Source of the DNA: CAYMCQ01 sp964389025
GTDB lineage: Bacteria; Verrucomicrobiota; Verrucomicrobiia; Limisphaerales; CAYMCQ01
Assembly: GCA_964389025.1 (NCBI GenBank)
Contig: CAYMCQ010000016.1
Span: forward strand, 1-63,144
Direction: 5' to 3'
Length of the DNA: 63,144 bases
Shown: positions 9,482 through 17,915 of the stretch, in pieces
Position numbering within the stretch: position 1 is the stretch's first letter
Layout: each line of letters opens with the position of its first letter
Made by a program: the position numbers and the translations under genes
The notes under the pieces: model-generated
The model's database searches: none
What the model was told of the DNA's origin: nothing
What the model saw: only the letters and a program-made list of their open reading frames with translations

Positions 9482-10012
9482 ATGAGCCAAGCCACCGTCG
9501 CCGACATCGAACGCGCCATCCGCAACATCCCTGATTTTCCGAAGCCTGGAATCCAGTTCAAGGACATCACGCCGCTGCTGGCCGACGCAAAACTTTTTTC
9601 CGGCAGCATTGATTTGCTGACGAATAATTTCAAACCCGGCGACGTGGACGCCGTCGTCGGCATTGATGCGCGCGGCTTCATCTTCGCCGCCGCCGCCGCC
9701 GTGAAGCTCCGCGCAGGCTTCGTCCCCGTCCGCAAAAAAGGCAAGCTGCCCTACCAGACCCACGAGCAGGACTACGACCTCGAATACGGCACCAACACTG
9801 TCGCCATCCACACCGACGCCGTGAAGCCGGGCAGCCGCGTGCTTTTGATCGACGATCTGCTCGCTACCGGCGGAACAGCCGCCGCCGCCGCCGCGCTCCT
9901 GAAAAGAATCGGCGCGCAGGTTCTGGAGATCAACTTCCTCATCGAACTCAGCTTTCTGAAAGGCCGCGAGAAGCTGAAAGGTTATCCGGTCCGCTCACTC
10001 GTGGTTTATTGA
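9482..10012 (+). CDS. apt: Adenine phosphoribosyltransferase
   Basis: 176 residues, standard Apt length. The N-terminus IRNIPDFPKPGIQFKDITPL and the PRPP-binding loop VLLIDDLLATGGT (about residues 120-132) are diagnostic. The enzyme makes AMP from adenine and PRPP in cytoplasmic purine salvage, linking to purA and guaA elsewhere in the window. The ATG at 9482 has no Shine-Dalgarno match upstream (CATTTCAACC), a trait shared by several starts here. It follows the sigma factor by 56 bp and may be cotranscribed. Confidence 0.93.
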   Translation: MSQATVADIERAIRNIPDFPKPGIQFKDITPLLADAKLFSGSIDLLTNNFKPGDVDAVVGIDARGFIFAAAAAVKLRAGFVPVRKKGKLPYQTHEQDYDLEYGTNTVAIHTDAVKPGSRVLLIDDLLATGGTAAAAAALLKRIGAQVLEINFLIELSFLKGREKLKGYPVRSLVVY

Positions 10013-10069
10013 GTCGGCGTTCCGTTTTATTTCATTTTCAACTTTCCCTTCGCGGCTAGACTCCTCGCG

Positions 10070-12241
10070 ATGCAATGGCTCCACCAGCTTGATGTCGGCG
10101 TTTTTCGCTGCGTCAACAGCCTCGCTTCCAGAAATGATTTCGCTGACGAGGTGATGAGGTTTTGCGCCGGGAACATTTTCTTTGCGCCGCTGTTGATCCT
10201 GGTCGCGATCCTCGCCGTTTGGAAGGGCGGCATCCGTGGGCGCATCTGTCTGCTCGTCGCGGTCGTGTTGCTGTCCCTCGGCGACCCGCTGATCTGGAAC
10301 ATGATCAAGCACGCCGTCAGTCGCGACCGGCCATTTCTTCAACTGGACGGTGTTCACCTGCTCGTTGGTCGCGGCAGTTCCGGCTCGATGCCGTCGGCGC
10401 ACGCAGCAAACTGGTTTGCCGCCACGATGATTTTGTTTCTCTACTATCGGCGCAGCATTCGTTTCATGCTGCCGCTCGCGCTCATCGTTGGCTTTTCGCG
10501 GGTCTATTGCGGCGTCCATTTCCCGAGCGATGTTCTCGCCGGCGCAATTCTCGGCGCTGGCTACGGCGTCGCGGGCGTGTGGGCGTTGAATTTTCTCTGG
10601 CAACTCATCGGGAAAAAATTCTTCCCGCTCTGGCACCAACATTTGCCATCGCTCCTTCAGCCGAAACTTGCTTCGGTTTCTTCTCCCTCTCCTCCATCGG
10701 ATGGAGGAGAGGGTCGGGGAGAGGAGACGACTCACTGGCTCCGGCTCGGTTACGTCATCATCTTCATTCTTCTGTTCGCGCGACTCGCCTACATCGCGGG
10801 CGACACGATCGAACTTAGCGGCGACGAAGCCTATTACTGGATGTGGTCGAAGCATCCGGCGCTTTCCTATTTTAGCAAACCGCTGCTCATCGCCTGCACG
10901 CACCTTCTTGGCACAACGTTGTTTGGCGACACCGCTTTCGGCGTCCGATTTTTTTCACCCGTCATCGCGGCGGCGCTTAGTTTTGTTCTTTTAAGATTTT
11001 TTGCGCGCAACGGCCACGCCCGCGCCGGTTTCTGGCTGGTTCTCATCGTCACCACAACGCCGATGCTTGCCGCCGGCGCGGTGCTGATGACGATTGATCC
11101 GCTCTCTGTCTTGTTTTGGACAGCCGCCATGCTCGCAGGCTGGCGCGCGATTCAGGAAAATTCAACCACTCGCCACTGGCTTTGGGTCGGGCTTTGGATG
11201 GGACTTGGCTTTCTCAGCAAATACACCGCGCTGTTTCAATTTCTGTCCTTTGCGCTTCTCTTTGCGCTGTGGCCGCCGGCCCGAAAACAATTGAAACGCG
11301 CCGGGCCATATCTCGCGGTTCTCATCACGCTCATTTGCACGTTGCCCGTTCTGATCTGGAATTCCCAACACGGCTGGATCACCGTTTCACACGTTGCGGA
11401 TGACGCGAAGGCCGGCGAGGGGTGGAATCCCGCGGTCATCCAATTTTTATCCGAGGAAGCCGGCGTGCTTCACCCCGTTTTTTTCCTCGCGATGATCTGG
11501 GCGGCGGTCGCGTTTTGGCGGCGGGGGCGGAACGACCCGCTGAAAACTTATTTCTTCAGCATGGGCGCGCCGTTGTTTCTTTGCTACTTCCTTTACTCGT
11601 TCCACTCCCGCATCCAGCCGAACTGGATTGTGCCTGCCGTTGTTCCGCTCTTTTGCCTGATGACGCTTTTTTGGGGCGACAAGATGAAATCCGGCGCAGC
11701 GTGGGCAAAAAGTGTTTTCGCCGCCGCGCTGATTGTCGGCGCGTTCGCTGTCACGATCTTGCACGACACCGATCTCACCGGGAAACTTTTCAAGGCTTCA
11801 CTGCCAGGCCATGCCGATCCGCTGCAACGCGTCCGTGGCTGGCGCGAAGCGGCGCGGATCGTTGGCGAAGCGCGCCAGAATCTTTTTGAGAAAGAGGGAC
11901 TGCCGGTTTTCATCATTGGAAATCATTACGCCACCGCCGCCGAAATTTCGTTCCACCTTCCAGAAGCCAGGACAAATGTTCCCGCCGCGCCGCTGGTGTT
12001 TTCCCTGCTCGGCGCGAAAACGAACAATCAATTTTATTTCTGGCCCGGCTACAAGGACCGCAAAGGCCACAACGCCATTTTTGCCCGCGACATCAGCCTG
12101 AAGCGGGAGAATCCAAAGCCGCCGCCAAAAGAATTGACCGCGCAATTCAAGTCCGTCACCGAGCTTGGAGTCTTCAACGTCAAACATCGAAAGACCGTCA
12201 TCCGCAGAATCCAAATCTTCGCCTGCCGCGACCTTCAATAA
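10070..12241 (+). CDS. Fusion of PAP2 lipid phosphatase and ArnT/PMT-like glycosyltransferase
   Basis: 723 residues. The N-terminal ~200 residues are a membrane PAP2 phosphatase with SRDRP, SMPSAHA and SRVYCGVHFPSD, the three catalytic motifs. Residues from about 230 form a multi-span GT39/GT83 (ArnT-like) glycosyltransferase with the acidic ELSGDEAYYW loop typical of polyprenyl-phosphate-sugar-dependent enzymes, then KPPL-like and DP motifs and a periplasmic C-terminus. The linker at about 205-219 is encoded by a dispersed palindromic repeat. Likely role: dephosphorylating a lipid or polyprenyl carrier and transferring a sugar to lipid A or another envelope glycan at the outer face of the inner membrane (inference). 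Confidence 0.82.
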   Translation: MQWLHQLDVGVFRCVNSLASRNDFADEVMRFCAGNIFFAPLLILVAILAVWKGGIRGRICLLVAVVLLSLGDPLIWNMIKHAVSRDRPFLQLDGVHLLVGRGSSGSMPSAHAANWFAATMILFLYYRRSIRFMLPLALIVGFSRVYCGVHFPSDVLAGAILGAGYGVAGVWALNFLWQLIGKKFFPLWHQHLPSLLQPKLASVSSPSPPSDGGEGRGEETTHWLRLGYVIIFILLFARLAYIAGDTIELSGDEAYYWMWSKHPALSYFSKPLLIACTHLLGTTLFGDTAFGVRFFSPVIAAALSFVLLRFFARNGHARAGFWLVLIVTTTPMLAAGAVLMTIDPLSVLFWTAAMLAGWRAIQENSTTRHWLWVGLWMGLGFLSKYTALFQFLSFALLFALWPPARKQLKRAGPYLAVLITLICTLPVLIWNSQHGWITVSHVADDAKAGEGWNPAVIQFLSEEAGVLHPVFFLAMIWAAVAFWRRGRNDPLKTYFFSMGAPLFLCYFLYSFHSRIQPNWIVPAVVPLFCLMTLFWGDKMKSGAAWAKSVFAAALIVGAFAVTILHDTDLTGKLFKASLPGHADPLQRVRGWREAARIVGEARQNLFEKEGLPVFIIGNHYATAAEISFHLPEARTNVPAAPLVFSLLGAKTNNQFYFWPGYKDRKGHNAIFARDISLKRENPKPPPKELTAQFKSVTELGVFNVKHRKTVIRRIQIFACRDLQ
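10683..10726. repeat. Dispersed palindromic element inside a gene, family A
   Basis: A perfect 13-bp hairpin with a 3-nt loop (10685-10697 with 10701-10713), then TCGGGGAGAGGAG. The same element with an identical stem recurs at 60413. Here it encodes SPSPPSDGGEGRGEE in frame between the PAP2 and glycosyltransferase domains. Confidence 0.9.
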
Positions 12242-12247
12242 ATCACC

Positions 12248-13129
12248 GTGCGCCCGCAGACGATCTCATTCCGCGTTTCGGATTACGACTTGTCCACGAC
12301 GCTGGGCTGCGGCCAGTGCTTCCGCTGGACACAGGAAGGCGACGCGTGGATTGGAATCGTCGGCAGCCATTGGGTGCGGCTGCGCGCGCGGGGCAATTTG
12401 ATCCACGCGGAAACCGCCGCGCCGGTCAAAAGCTGGAACTGGCTTGAAACGTATCTGCAAGTCGGGATTGATTTGGACGCCGTGCTGGCAAGCTTTCCCG
12501 ACGACGAATCGTTGCGGCTTGCGAAAATTTCGTGTCACGGCCTCCGCCTGTTGCGGCAAGACCCGTGGGAAACGCTCGCGTCGTTCATCTGCTCCTCCAC
12601 GAAACAAATCGTGCAAATCCAGCAGATCATCGCGCTGCTGTGCGAGCGGTTTGGCGAACGGATCGAAACGCCGCCGGGCTTTCCGGCCGCGTTTGCATTT
12701 CCATCCGTCGAAAAAATCGCCAGCCTGACCGAGCGCGACTTGCGCGACTGCAAAATGGGTTTTCGCGCACCGAATTTGCTGAAGACGGCGCGAAAGATTG
12801 CTGGTTGCGAAATCCATCTTGAGCGGCTGCGTTCCTTCGAGCTTGCCGAGGCGCGGGAGGAGTTGATGAAGTTGCCGGGCGTTGGCCGCAAGATTGCCGA
12901 TTGCGTTTTACTTTTTGCGTATGGATTCCAGACTGCATTTCCGATTGACGTGTGGGTGATGAAAGTGTTGCGCGAGTTTTATTTTAGACGCCGCCGTGTG
13001 ACCTCGAAAAAGCTGGTTGAGTTTTCCGAAACCCATTTCGGCGCGTATGCCGGCTACGCGCAGCAATATCTTTTTCACTACGTGCGGACAGCCGAAAAGA
13101 GGAAATCAATCCGCAGATTACGCAGATGA
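12248..13129 (+). CDS. ogg: OGG1-type 8-oxoguanine DNA glycosylase/lyase
   Basis: 293 residues with the eukaryotic OGG1 layout: an N-terminal beta domain (TLGCGQCFRW), DPWETLASFICSS, then the helix-hairpin-helix LPGVGRKIADCVLLFAYG at about residues 208-225 holding the catalytic Lys, and PIDVWV with the catalytic Asp. It excises 8-oxoguanine opposite C and nicks the abasic site. The start is GTG at 12248, 7 bp after the upstream stop; no closer ATG fits. The last residues (KSIRRLRR) and the stop are read out of the left arm of an intergenic palindrome, so the native C-terminus has probably been altered. Confidence 0.88.
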   Translation: MRPQTISFRVSDYDLSTTLGCGQCFRWTQEGDAWIGIVGSHWVRLRARGNLIHAETAAPVKSWNWLETYLQVGIDLDAVLASFPDDESLRLAKISCHGLRLLRQDPWETLASFICSSTKQIVQIQQIIALLCERFGERIETPPGFPAAFAFPSVEKIASLTERDLRDCKMGFRAPNLLKTARKIAGCEIHLERLRSFELAEAREELMKLPGVGRKIADCVLLFAYGFQTAFPIDVWVMKVLREFYFRRRRVTSKKLVEFSETHFGAYAGYAQQYLFHYVRTAEKRKSIRRLRR

Positions 13130-13182
13130 ACGCCGATTTTTAAAGACGCCTTTTAGTCTGCGCAATCTGCGTAATCTGCGGA
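13110..13182. repeat. Inverted repeat with CCGCAGATTACGCAGAT arms, copy 1
   Basis: 18-bp perfect arms at 13110-13127 and 13165-13182. The left arm encodes the end and stop of the OGG1-like gene; the right arm ends 8 bp before comB. A second copy with the same arm core lies at 22524-22595. Confidence 0.9.
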
Positions 13183-13190
13183 CAACATCT

Positions 13191-13952
13191 ATGACAGCAA
13201 AGCTTAACGCCATCTTCACGCCGGCAGAAATCCGCGAACTCGCTTCGCGTGATCTGGCGAACACCACGTGCGTGGTCTTCGACGTTTTGCGCGCGACGAG
13301 TTCCATCGTCACCGCGCTGACGAACGGCGCGGAGAAAATCATCCCGGTGCAGAAGATCAGCGAAGCAATGGCGATTCGGCAGCGACAGCCGGACGTTTTG
13401 CTTGGCGGTGAGCGGGATGGAGTCCGTATCCGTGCGAGCCAAAGCGGCGGCGTGGATTTCGATTTCGGCAACTCGCCGCGCGAATTCACGCGCGAAAAGG
13501 TCGCGGGCAAAACCATCGTGATGACGACGACGAATGGCACGCGGGCGTTGCGCGCGGCATCGCGGGCGAAACTCACGCTCGTCAGTTCATTCCTGAATCT
13601 GAAGGCCACCGCTGATTTCATTTCAAAAAATCAACCCGCAGAATTGCTCCTGATTTGCAGCGGCACTTACGAAGGTGCGGCGCTGGAGGATTCGCTGGCC
13701 GCGGGCGCGCTGTGCGATCTGCTCTGGAAAAATTTCCGCGCTGATGAGATTGGGGATTCAGCGGAGATGACGCGTCGAATTTATCTCGAAGCAAAATCAG
13801 ACTTGACCGGTGCGATGCGCGGTTCGTGGAACGCGCGACGCTTGTGCGCAATTCAAGAGTTGAAAGACGACGTGCCGTTCTGTTTGCAACGCGATACTTT
13901 CAATCTCTTAGCAGGTTTGGAAAATGACGGTGCGATTCGGAAGTTGAATTGA
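13191..13952 (+). CDS. comB: 2-phosphosulfolactate phosphatase ComB
   Basis: 253 residues from the ATG at 13191. The family signature is clear: CVVFDVLRATSSIVTAL near the N-terminus, LGGERDGVRI, FDFGNSPREF, KTIVMTTTNGTRAL and CSGTYEGAALEDSLAAGAL. ComB removes phosphate from 2-phosphosulfolactate; the fold is often found outside coenzyme M pathways, so the physiological substrate here is unsure. In-frame sequence upstream of 13191 lies in the intergenic palindrome and was excluded. The stop is 2 bp from the end of the convergent TPR gene. Confidence 0.85.
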   Translation: MTAKLNAIFTPAEIRELASRDLANTTCVVFDVLRATSSIVTALTNGAEKIIPVQKISEAMAIRQRQPDVLLGGERDGVRIRASQSGGVDFDFGNSPREFTREKVAGKTIVMTTTNGTRALRAASRAKLTLVSSFLNLKATADFISKNQPAELLLICSGTYEGAALEDSLAAGALCDLLWKNFRADEIGDSAEMTRRIYLEAKSDLTGAMRGSWNARRLCAIQELKDDVPFCLQRDTFNLLAGLENDGAIRKLN

Positions 13953-13954
13953 CT

Positions 13955-16054
13955 CTAAGGCGGAGCCGAATTTGTCAGTGCGCGAAGCTGGCGTTGTGCT
14001 TGTTCGTAGTCGGGTTTTAATCGCAGCGCTTCCTTGAAATGAAATTCGGCTTCATCGCGTTGGCCGAGGCGCGCGAGTGCCATGCCGAGGTTGAAGTGGG
14101 CTTCGGGGTTTTTTTCCTTGAGCCGCAGCGAGGCGCGGTAGTGAGGGAGGGCATCCTCGGTGCGGCCAAGTTCTGTGAGCACGTTGCCGAGGTTGTTTTG
14201 TGCCTGCGAATCTTTTGGATCGAGTCTGAGTGATGCTTCGTATTCGCGGATGGCGTCCTCGAATTTTTTCTGCGCTGCGAAGGCGTTGCCGAGGTTGCTG
14301 TGGGCACTGGCGTTGTTGGTCTTGTATTTCAGCGCGGCGTGGAATTCCTCGATGGCTTCGTCGAGCTTGCCCTTCATCGCGAGCGCGATTCCGAGATTGT
14401 TGTGAGCGTCGGCGTGGGTGGGATCATTCGTCAGCGCGATTTTGTAATGCTCGATACCCTGATCAATCTGCCCGAGCGACGTGAGCGCGTTGCCGAGGTT
14501 GTTGTGGACTTCGACGTGTCTGGAATTCCGCCGCAGCGCTGCGAGGTAATGCGGGATCGCCTCGGCGTATTTATCTTTTTCGGCGAGCGCGTGGCCGAGA
14601 TTGTTTTGCGCGTCCTGATAGGTCGGGTCAATCTCGACCGCCATGCGATAATTTTTGATCGCCTCGTCGCGTTTGCCACTGTTCGCGAGGTAAAAGCCGA
14701 GGTTGTTGTAGGCGAGATAATTTTTTTCCGTGACGGCGACGGCGTTGCCGAAAAGTGTTTCACTATTTTGCCAATAGGCGATTTGCCTTTCAGTCAATTT
14801 GGCGAAAACGACGAGAACAAGCGCGGCGAAAGTTCCGAGAACAAGCGGCTGCCAGCGTTTCGACTGCGTCGCGTCGGCGATCCACCAGACTGCGGCGAAA
14901 AAAATCCCTATAAGGGGAATGTATGTGTAGCGGTCGGCCATCGCCTGAATGCCGACTTGCACTAGGCCGATGACGGGCACGAGCGTGCCGAGAAACCACA
15001 GCCAGCCGACAAGAAAATATTTTCGCCGCCGCGCGAGCCAGATCGCGAGCACGGTGACCGTAATGAGAATCACCACGCTGCCAACGACTTGCGAGGTCGC
15101 CCAATGTCTTGACGGCGGGTAGGGATAGAGGATGGCCAGATTGTCCGGCCAAAAAGTTTTGCCGAGGTAGCGGACGTAGGAGACGAGCGCGTTGCCGATC
15201 CGGGAATCGAGCGGGAGCGCCGAGATGGAAGTGACCGCGCCGCCTTTGCGCTGGACTAGGAAGGTGATGGCGCTGGAAATTATCGCCAACGCAACGAAGG
15301 GAATTTTTTCCACGAGCGGCCTTATCGCCAATCGCCAATCGCCGGTCGCCAATCGGTTCAGCGGCCAATAGTCTAATAGCAGCAACAGAAAGGGCGTTGT
15401 GACAAGCATTGGTTTGCTCATCAGGCCGAGCGCGAATAAGGAAAGGGCGAGAAGATAATAGACGATTGCCGATTGCTGATTGCCAATTTCCAGTTTGAGA
15501 TTTCCAATTTGAGTTTGGGTGTAGCGGCCGTAGGCGAGCAACGTGAGGAGGAAAAAGAACGTGCTCAGGACATCCTTGCGCTCTGAAACCCACGCCACGG
15601 ATTCGACGTGGATGGGATGAAGCGCAAATAGGGCGGCGACGAAGGCGCTTCGCCAAATCGCTCCGGACATTTTTTTCAACAGCAGGAACAGCAGCAGCGT
15701 GTTGGCGACGTGAAACAAGATGTTCGTTGCGTGATGCCCCATCGGATTTTTGCCGAAGAGTTGCCAGTCGAGCATGTGTGAAATCCACGTGAGCGGATGC
15801 CAGTTGCTGGCGTGGCCGGTGGTGAACGCCCACGCGACGGCGGCGGGCGTCGGTCCGCTTTGGATGTGGGGATTGCTGGTGACGTAGCTCGGGTCGTCGT
15901 AATTGACGAAGTCATTGAACAGCGCCGGACTGAAAATCGCGAGCGTGCCGATGGCGAGCAGCAGGCAAATGAGCAGCGTGTGGTCGCGCGGCAAAAGTGC
16001 GATGCCCGTTGTGGGACTTGGTTTGGCTCGCGCTGGCTGCTTTGAATTGCTCAT
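13955..16054 (-). CDS. TMTC-like multi-span membrane protein with C-terminal TPRs
   Basis: 699 residues from the ATG at 16054, chosen over an upstream in-frame GTG/ATG region because a cytoplasmic basic stretch and the first membrane helix follow directly. About ten membrane spans occupy residues 35-430, with VNYDDPSYV and HPIHVESVAWVSERKDVLS motifs typical of TMTC/O-mannosyltransferase-like proteins. Seven 34-residue TPRs follow (NNLGxALxxxGxxxEAIxxYxxAL). Likely role: protein or envelope glycosylation from a lipid-linked sugar (inference). Two palindromic word repeats are read in frame at about residues 179-197 and 233-243. Convergent with comB. Confidence 0.8.
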   Translation of the reverse strand: MSNSKQPARAKPSPTTGIALLPRDHTLLICLLLAIGTLAIFSPALFNDFVNYDDPSYVTSNPHIQSGPTPAAVAWAFTTGHASNWHPLTWISHMLDWQLFGKNPMGHHATNILFHVANTLLLFLLLKKMSGAIWRSAFVAALFALHPIHVESVAWVSERKDVLSTFFFLLTLLAYGRYTQTQIGNLKLEIGNQQSAIVYYLLALSLFALGLMSKPMLVTTPFLLLLLDYWPLNRLATGDWRLAIRPLVEKIPFVALAIISSAITFLVQRKGGAVTSISALPLDSRIGNALVSYVRYLGKTFWPDNLAILYPYPPSRHWATSQVVGSVVILITVTVLAIWLARRRKYFLVGWLWFLGTLVPVIGLVQVGIQAMADRYTYIPLIGIFFAAVWWIADATQSKRWQPLVLGTFAALVLVVFAKLTERQIAYWQNSETLFGNAVAVTEKNYLAYNNLGFYLANSGKRDEAIKNYRMAVEIDPTYQDAQNNLGHALAEKDKYAEAIPHYLAALRRNSRHVEVHNNLGNALTSLGQIDQGIEHYKIALTNDPTHADAHNNLGIALAMKGKLDEAIEEFHAALKYKTNNASAHSNLGNAFAAQKKFEDAIREYEASLRLDPKDSQAQNNLGNVLTELGRTEDALPHYRASLRLKEKNPEAHFNLGMALARLGQRDEAEFHFKEALRLKPDYEQAQRQLRALTNSAPP
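15325..15355. repeat. GATTGGC heptamer word repeat inside the TPR gene
   Basis: Iterated ATCGCCA-type heptamers encode ATGDWRLAIR in frame on the minus strand. The same word family encodes GDWRLAI in the luxE-like gene and, in opposite orientation, DRRSPIANRQ in mfd. Confidence 0.8.
15463..15518. repeat. GATTGCC/GAAATTGGAAA word repeat inside the TPR gene
   Basis: Iterated GATTGCCGATTGCTGATTGCC followed by two TTTCCA-AATTTGAG words, giving IGNLKLEIGNQQSAIV in frame on the minus strand. It falls in a loop between predicted membrane segments. Confidence 0.7.
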
Positions 16055-16150
16055 GTCGCCGGGGACATGATTGTGGCGCAGGCTGCAATTTGCCGCAATC
16101 ACAATGACCCTTGTCAGCGCATCGCAACCCGGCAATATCACCAGTAGTTT

Positions 16151-16200
16151 GGTAGGGCCACGCTGCTGCGCGACCGGACGACCGGCAGGACGTCCCTACC
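16151..16200. repeat. Intergenic inverted repeat with GGTAGGG ends
   Basis: 7-bp end arms GGTAGGG (16151-16157) and CCCTACC (16194-16200) flank a CGACCGG/CCGG-rich centre. It separates the divergent TPR and DUF4202 genes and abuts the latter. Confidence 0.6.
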
Positions 16201-16219
16201 GGTGAAAATTATCCGACTC

Positions 16220-16822
16220 ATGCGCGAACAACATTTCACAAACTCACCGCGCTTCAACGAAGCGATCCGCCGTTTCGATGAGGAAAATTCGCGCGACCCG
16301 AATGCTGAAATTGTGGACGATGCTGCGCAACCGCGCGAACTGGTTTACGCGCGCCGGCTGACGGATTGGGTTTTGAAACTTGAGCCGAGTGCTTCCGAGG
16401 CGCTTCAACTCGCAGCGCGTTGCCAGCATCTTTGCCGCTGGACGATTCCGCGCGAATCCTATCCGATGACGCGCGCGGGTTATCTGCAATGGCGCGAGTC
16501 GTTGAAAAAATTTCACGCGCAACGCGCCGGGGATATTTTGCGCGAAGCCGGCTACGGCGACGACGTGATCGCCCGCGTGCAATCGTTGAACCTGAAAAAA
16601 GATTTGAAGGATTCGGAAACGCAGGTGCTCGAAGACGCGCTGTGCCTTGTGTTCCTGCAGTATCAGTTCGCCGACCTCGCGAACAAAACCGAGCGCGGCA
16701 AAATGATCGTGGTGCTGCAAAAGTCGTGGAAGAAAATGTCGGAGCAAGGGCGACAAGCGGCATTGAAATCAGAATATGCGCCACGAGAAAAGGAACTATT
16801 GGAAGCGGCACTAAAGGAATGA
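16220..16822 (+). CDS. DUF4202 family protein
   Basis: 200 residues from the ATG at 16220; an upstream GTG at 16202 lies at the edge of an intergenic palindrome and is less likely, and neither has a good ribosome-binding site. The sequence matches DUF4202 throughout: RFNEAIRRFDEENSRDPN, ELVYARRLTDWVLKLEPSASEALQLAARCQHLCRW (His-rich helix with possible metal ligands) and YPMTRAGYLQWRESLKKFHA. The family is cytoplasmic, widespread and uncharacterised; some members neighbour tRNA or nucleotide metabolism genes, but nothing here fixes a role. Confidence 0.8.
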   Translation: MREQHFTNSPRFNEAIRRFDEENSRDPNAEIVDDAAQPRELVYARRLTDWVLKLEPSASEALQLAARCQHLCRWTIPRESYPMTRAGYLQWRESLKKFHAQRAGDILREAGYGDDVIARVQSLNLKKDLKDSETQVLEDALCLVFLQYQFADLANKTERGKMIVVLQKSWKKMSEQGRQAALKSEYAPREKELLEAALKE

Positions 16823-16955
16823 TCGCAGAAACGCTTCCCGCAGCCTTTGCTAGAACGTTTTTTCTACGAGTTTTCGGCTGAACTCGTTCTGGGTAAATGA
16901 TAAACAGCGAAACAGTGTCGAGAATTTGAAAAGTGTTAGACAGCAAAAGCTCTTT

Positions 16956-17783
16956 TCATGCTTGCTTTGCTGAAGTGCGATTAAACGCCACTGCATCCTC
17001 ATACCGCACGCCGCTGCCGCCAAAAATGTCCAGCGCCGAACCAATCGTCAGATCAATTTTGCCTCGGCCAATCCGCGTCACCTCTTCCAAGTCCGCCAGC
17101 GACTTCGCGCCACCCGCGTAAGTCGTCGGAATCGGCGACCCCTCGGCAAGTTTCTCCACCAACTCCCGGTCAATTCCGCGACACAGCCCTTCCACGTCCA
17201 CCGCGTGAATTAAAAACTCCGCGCAGTATTGCGCCAGCGTCTGCAAGCTTTCGCCGCACAATTTCACGTCCGTGAATTTCTGCCAGCGGTCTGTGACGAC
17301 GAAATAATCGGGAAGTCCAAAGTCAGTCTTTGCAACGTTCGGGCTTTGGACTTTGGGCTTTGGACTTTGGACTTTTTTCCGACAACTTAAATCCAGAACC
17401 AACTTTTCCTTGCCGATGGCGGTGACAAGTTTCTTCAACCGCTCAAAATCAATCTGGCCGTCGCGAAAAACCCACGACGTGACGATGACGTGCGACGCAC
17501 CCGCATCCAGCCAGTCGCGCGCGTTGTCCAGGTTGATACCGCCGCCGATTTGCAGTCCGCCGGGAAAAGCTTTCAACGCCTCGCGCGCCGCATTTTCATT
17601 TCCCGCGCCGAGCATGATGACGTGGCCGCCGCGCAAACCGTCCCGCCTGTAAAGTTCAGCGAACCACGACGCCGGTTGCGCGGAAACAAAATTCGTGCGC
17701 ATGTCAGCCGGATTGTCCGACAGTGTGCCACCGACGATTTGCACCACTTTGCCATCGCGCAGATCTATGCAGGGACGAAACAT
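16956..17783 (-). CDS. hisA: HisA, eukaryote-type ProFAR isomerase
   Basis: 275 residues. FRPCIDLRDGKVVQIVGGTL at the N-terminus and GGGINLDNARDWLDAGASHVIVTSWVF fit the eukaryotic/HIS6 subtype of phosphoribosylformimino-AICAR-phosphate isomerase rather than the usual bacterial HisA (VIPAIDL). The second half keeps IHAVDVEGLCRGID and PTTYAGGAKSLADL. It catalyses the fourth step of histidine synthesis. No other his gene is in the window. About 22 residues (135-157) are encoded by a palindromic word repeat placed between LVLDLSCR and DYFVVTDRWQ, enlarging a loop of the TIM barrel. Confidence 0.88.
   Translation of the reverse strand: MFRPCIDLRDGKVVQIVGGTLSDNPADMRTNFVSAQPASWFAELYRRDGLRGGHVIMLGAGNENAAREALKAFPGGLQIGGGINLDNARDWLDAGASHVIVTSWVFRDGQIDFERLKKLVTAIGKEKLVLDLSCRKKVQSPKPKVQSPNVAKTDFGLPDYFVVTDRWQKFTDVKLCGESLQTLAQYCAEFLIHAVDVEGLCRGIDRELVEKLAEGSPIPTTYAGGAKSLADLEEVTRIGRGKIDLTIGSALDIFGGSGVRYEDAVAFNRTSAKQA
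17313..17378. repeat. AGTCCAAAG word palindrome inside hisA
   Basis: Left arm AGTCCAAAGTC near 17315 and right-hand iterated GGACTTTGGGCTTTGGACTTT (17349-17372) form an inverted repeat. It is read in frame in hisA as KKVQSPKPKVQSPN followed by about nine more residues. Confidence 0.85.
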
Positions 17784-17794
17784 CGCTCGAAACT

Positions 17795-17829
17795 AAAGTT
17801 CAAAGTTCAAAGTTCAAAGTTCAAAGTTC
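17795..17829. repeat. Five tandem AAAGTTC heptamers
   Basis: AAAGTTC occurs five times without spacers at 17795-17829, just upstream of hisA and of the divergent metalloprotease. The rest of the 132-bp intergenic region shows no obvious promoter. Confidence 0.9.
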
Positions 17830-17915
17830 GTCCGGGGGCGCCGCCGCTCCGATGTTGCATTTCCAGGGAAAAAGTTGAATGCTATTGCCCGTGTTGGCCG
17901 GAACTTAAAAACGCC

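Noticed and set aside
10683..10726. Intrinsic terminator at the GAGGAGAGGG hairpin
   Set aside because: It lies in the middle of a coding frame, has no T-tract, and recurs elsewhere as a dispersed element.
17795..17829. CRISPR-like short repeat array
   Set aside because: AAAGTTC units are directly tandem with no spacers and no cas genes are present.
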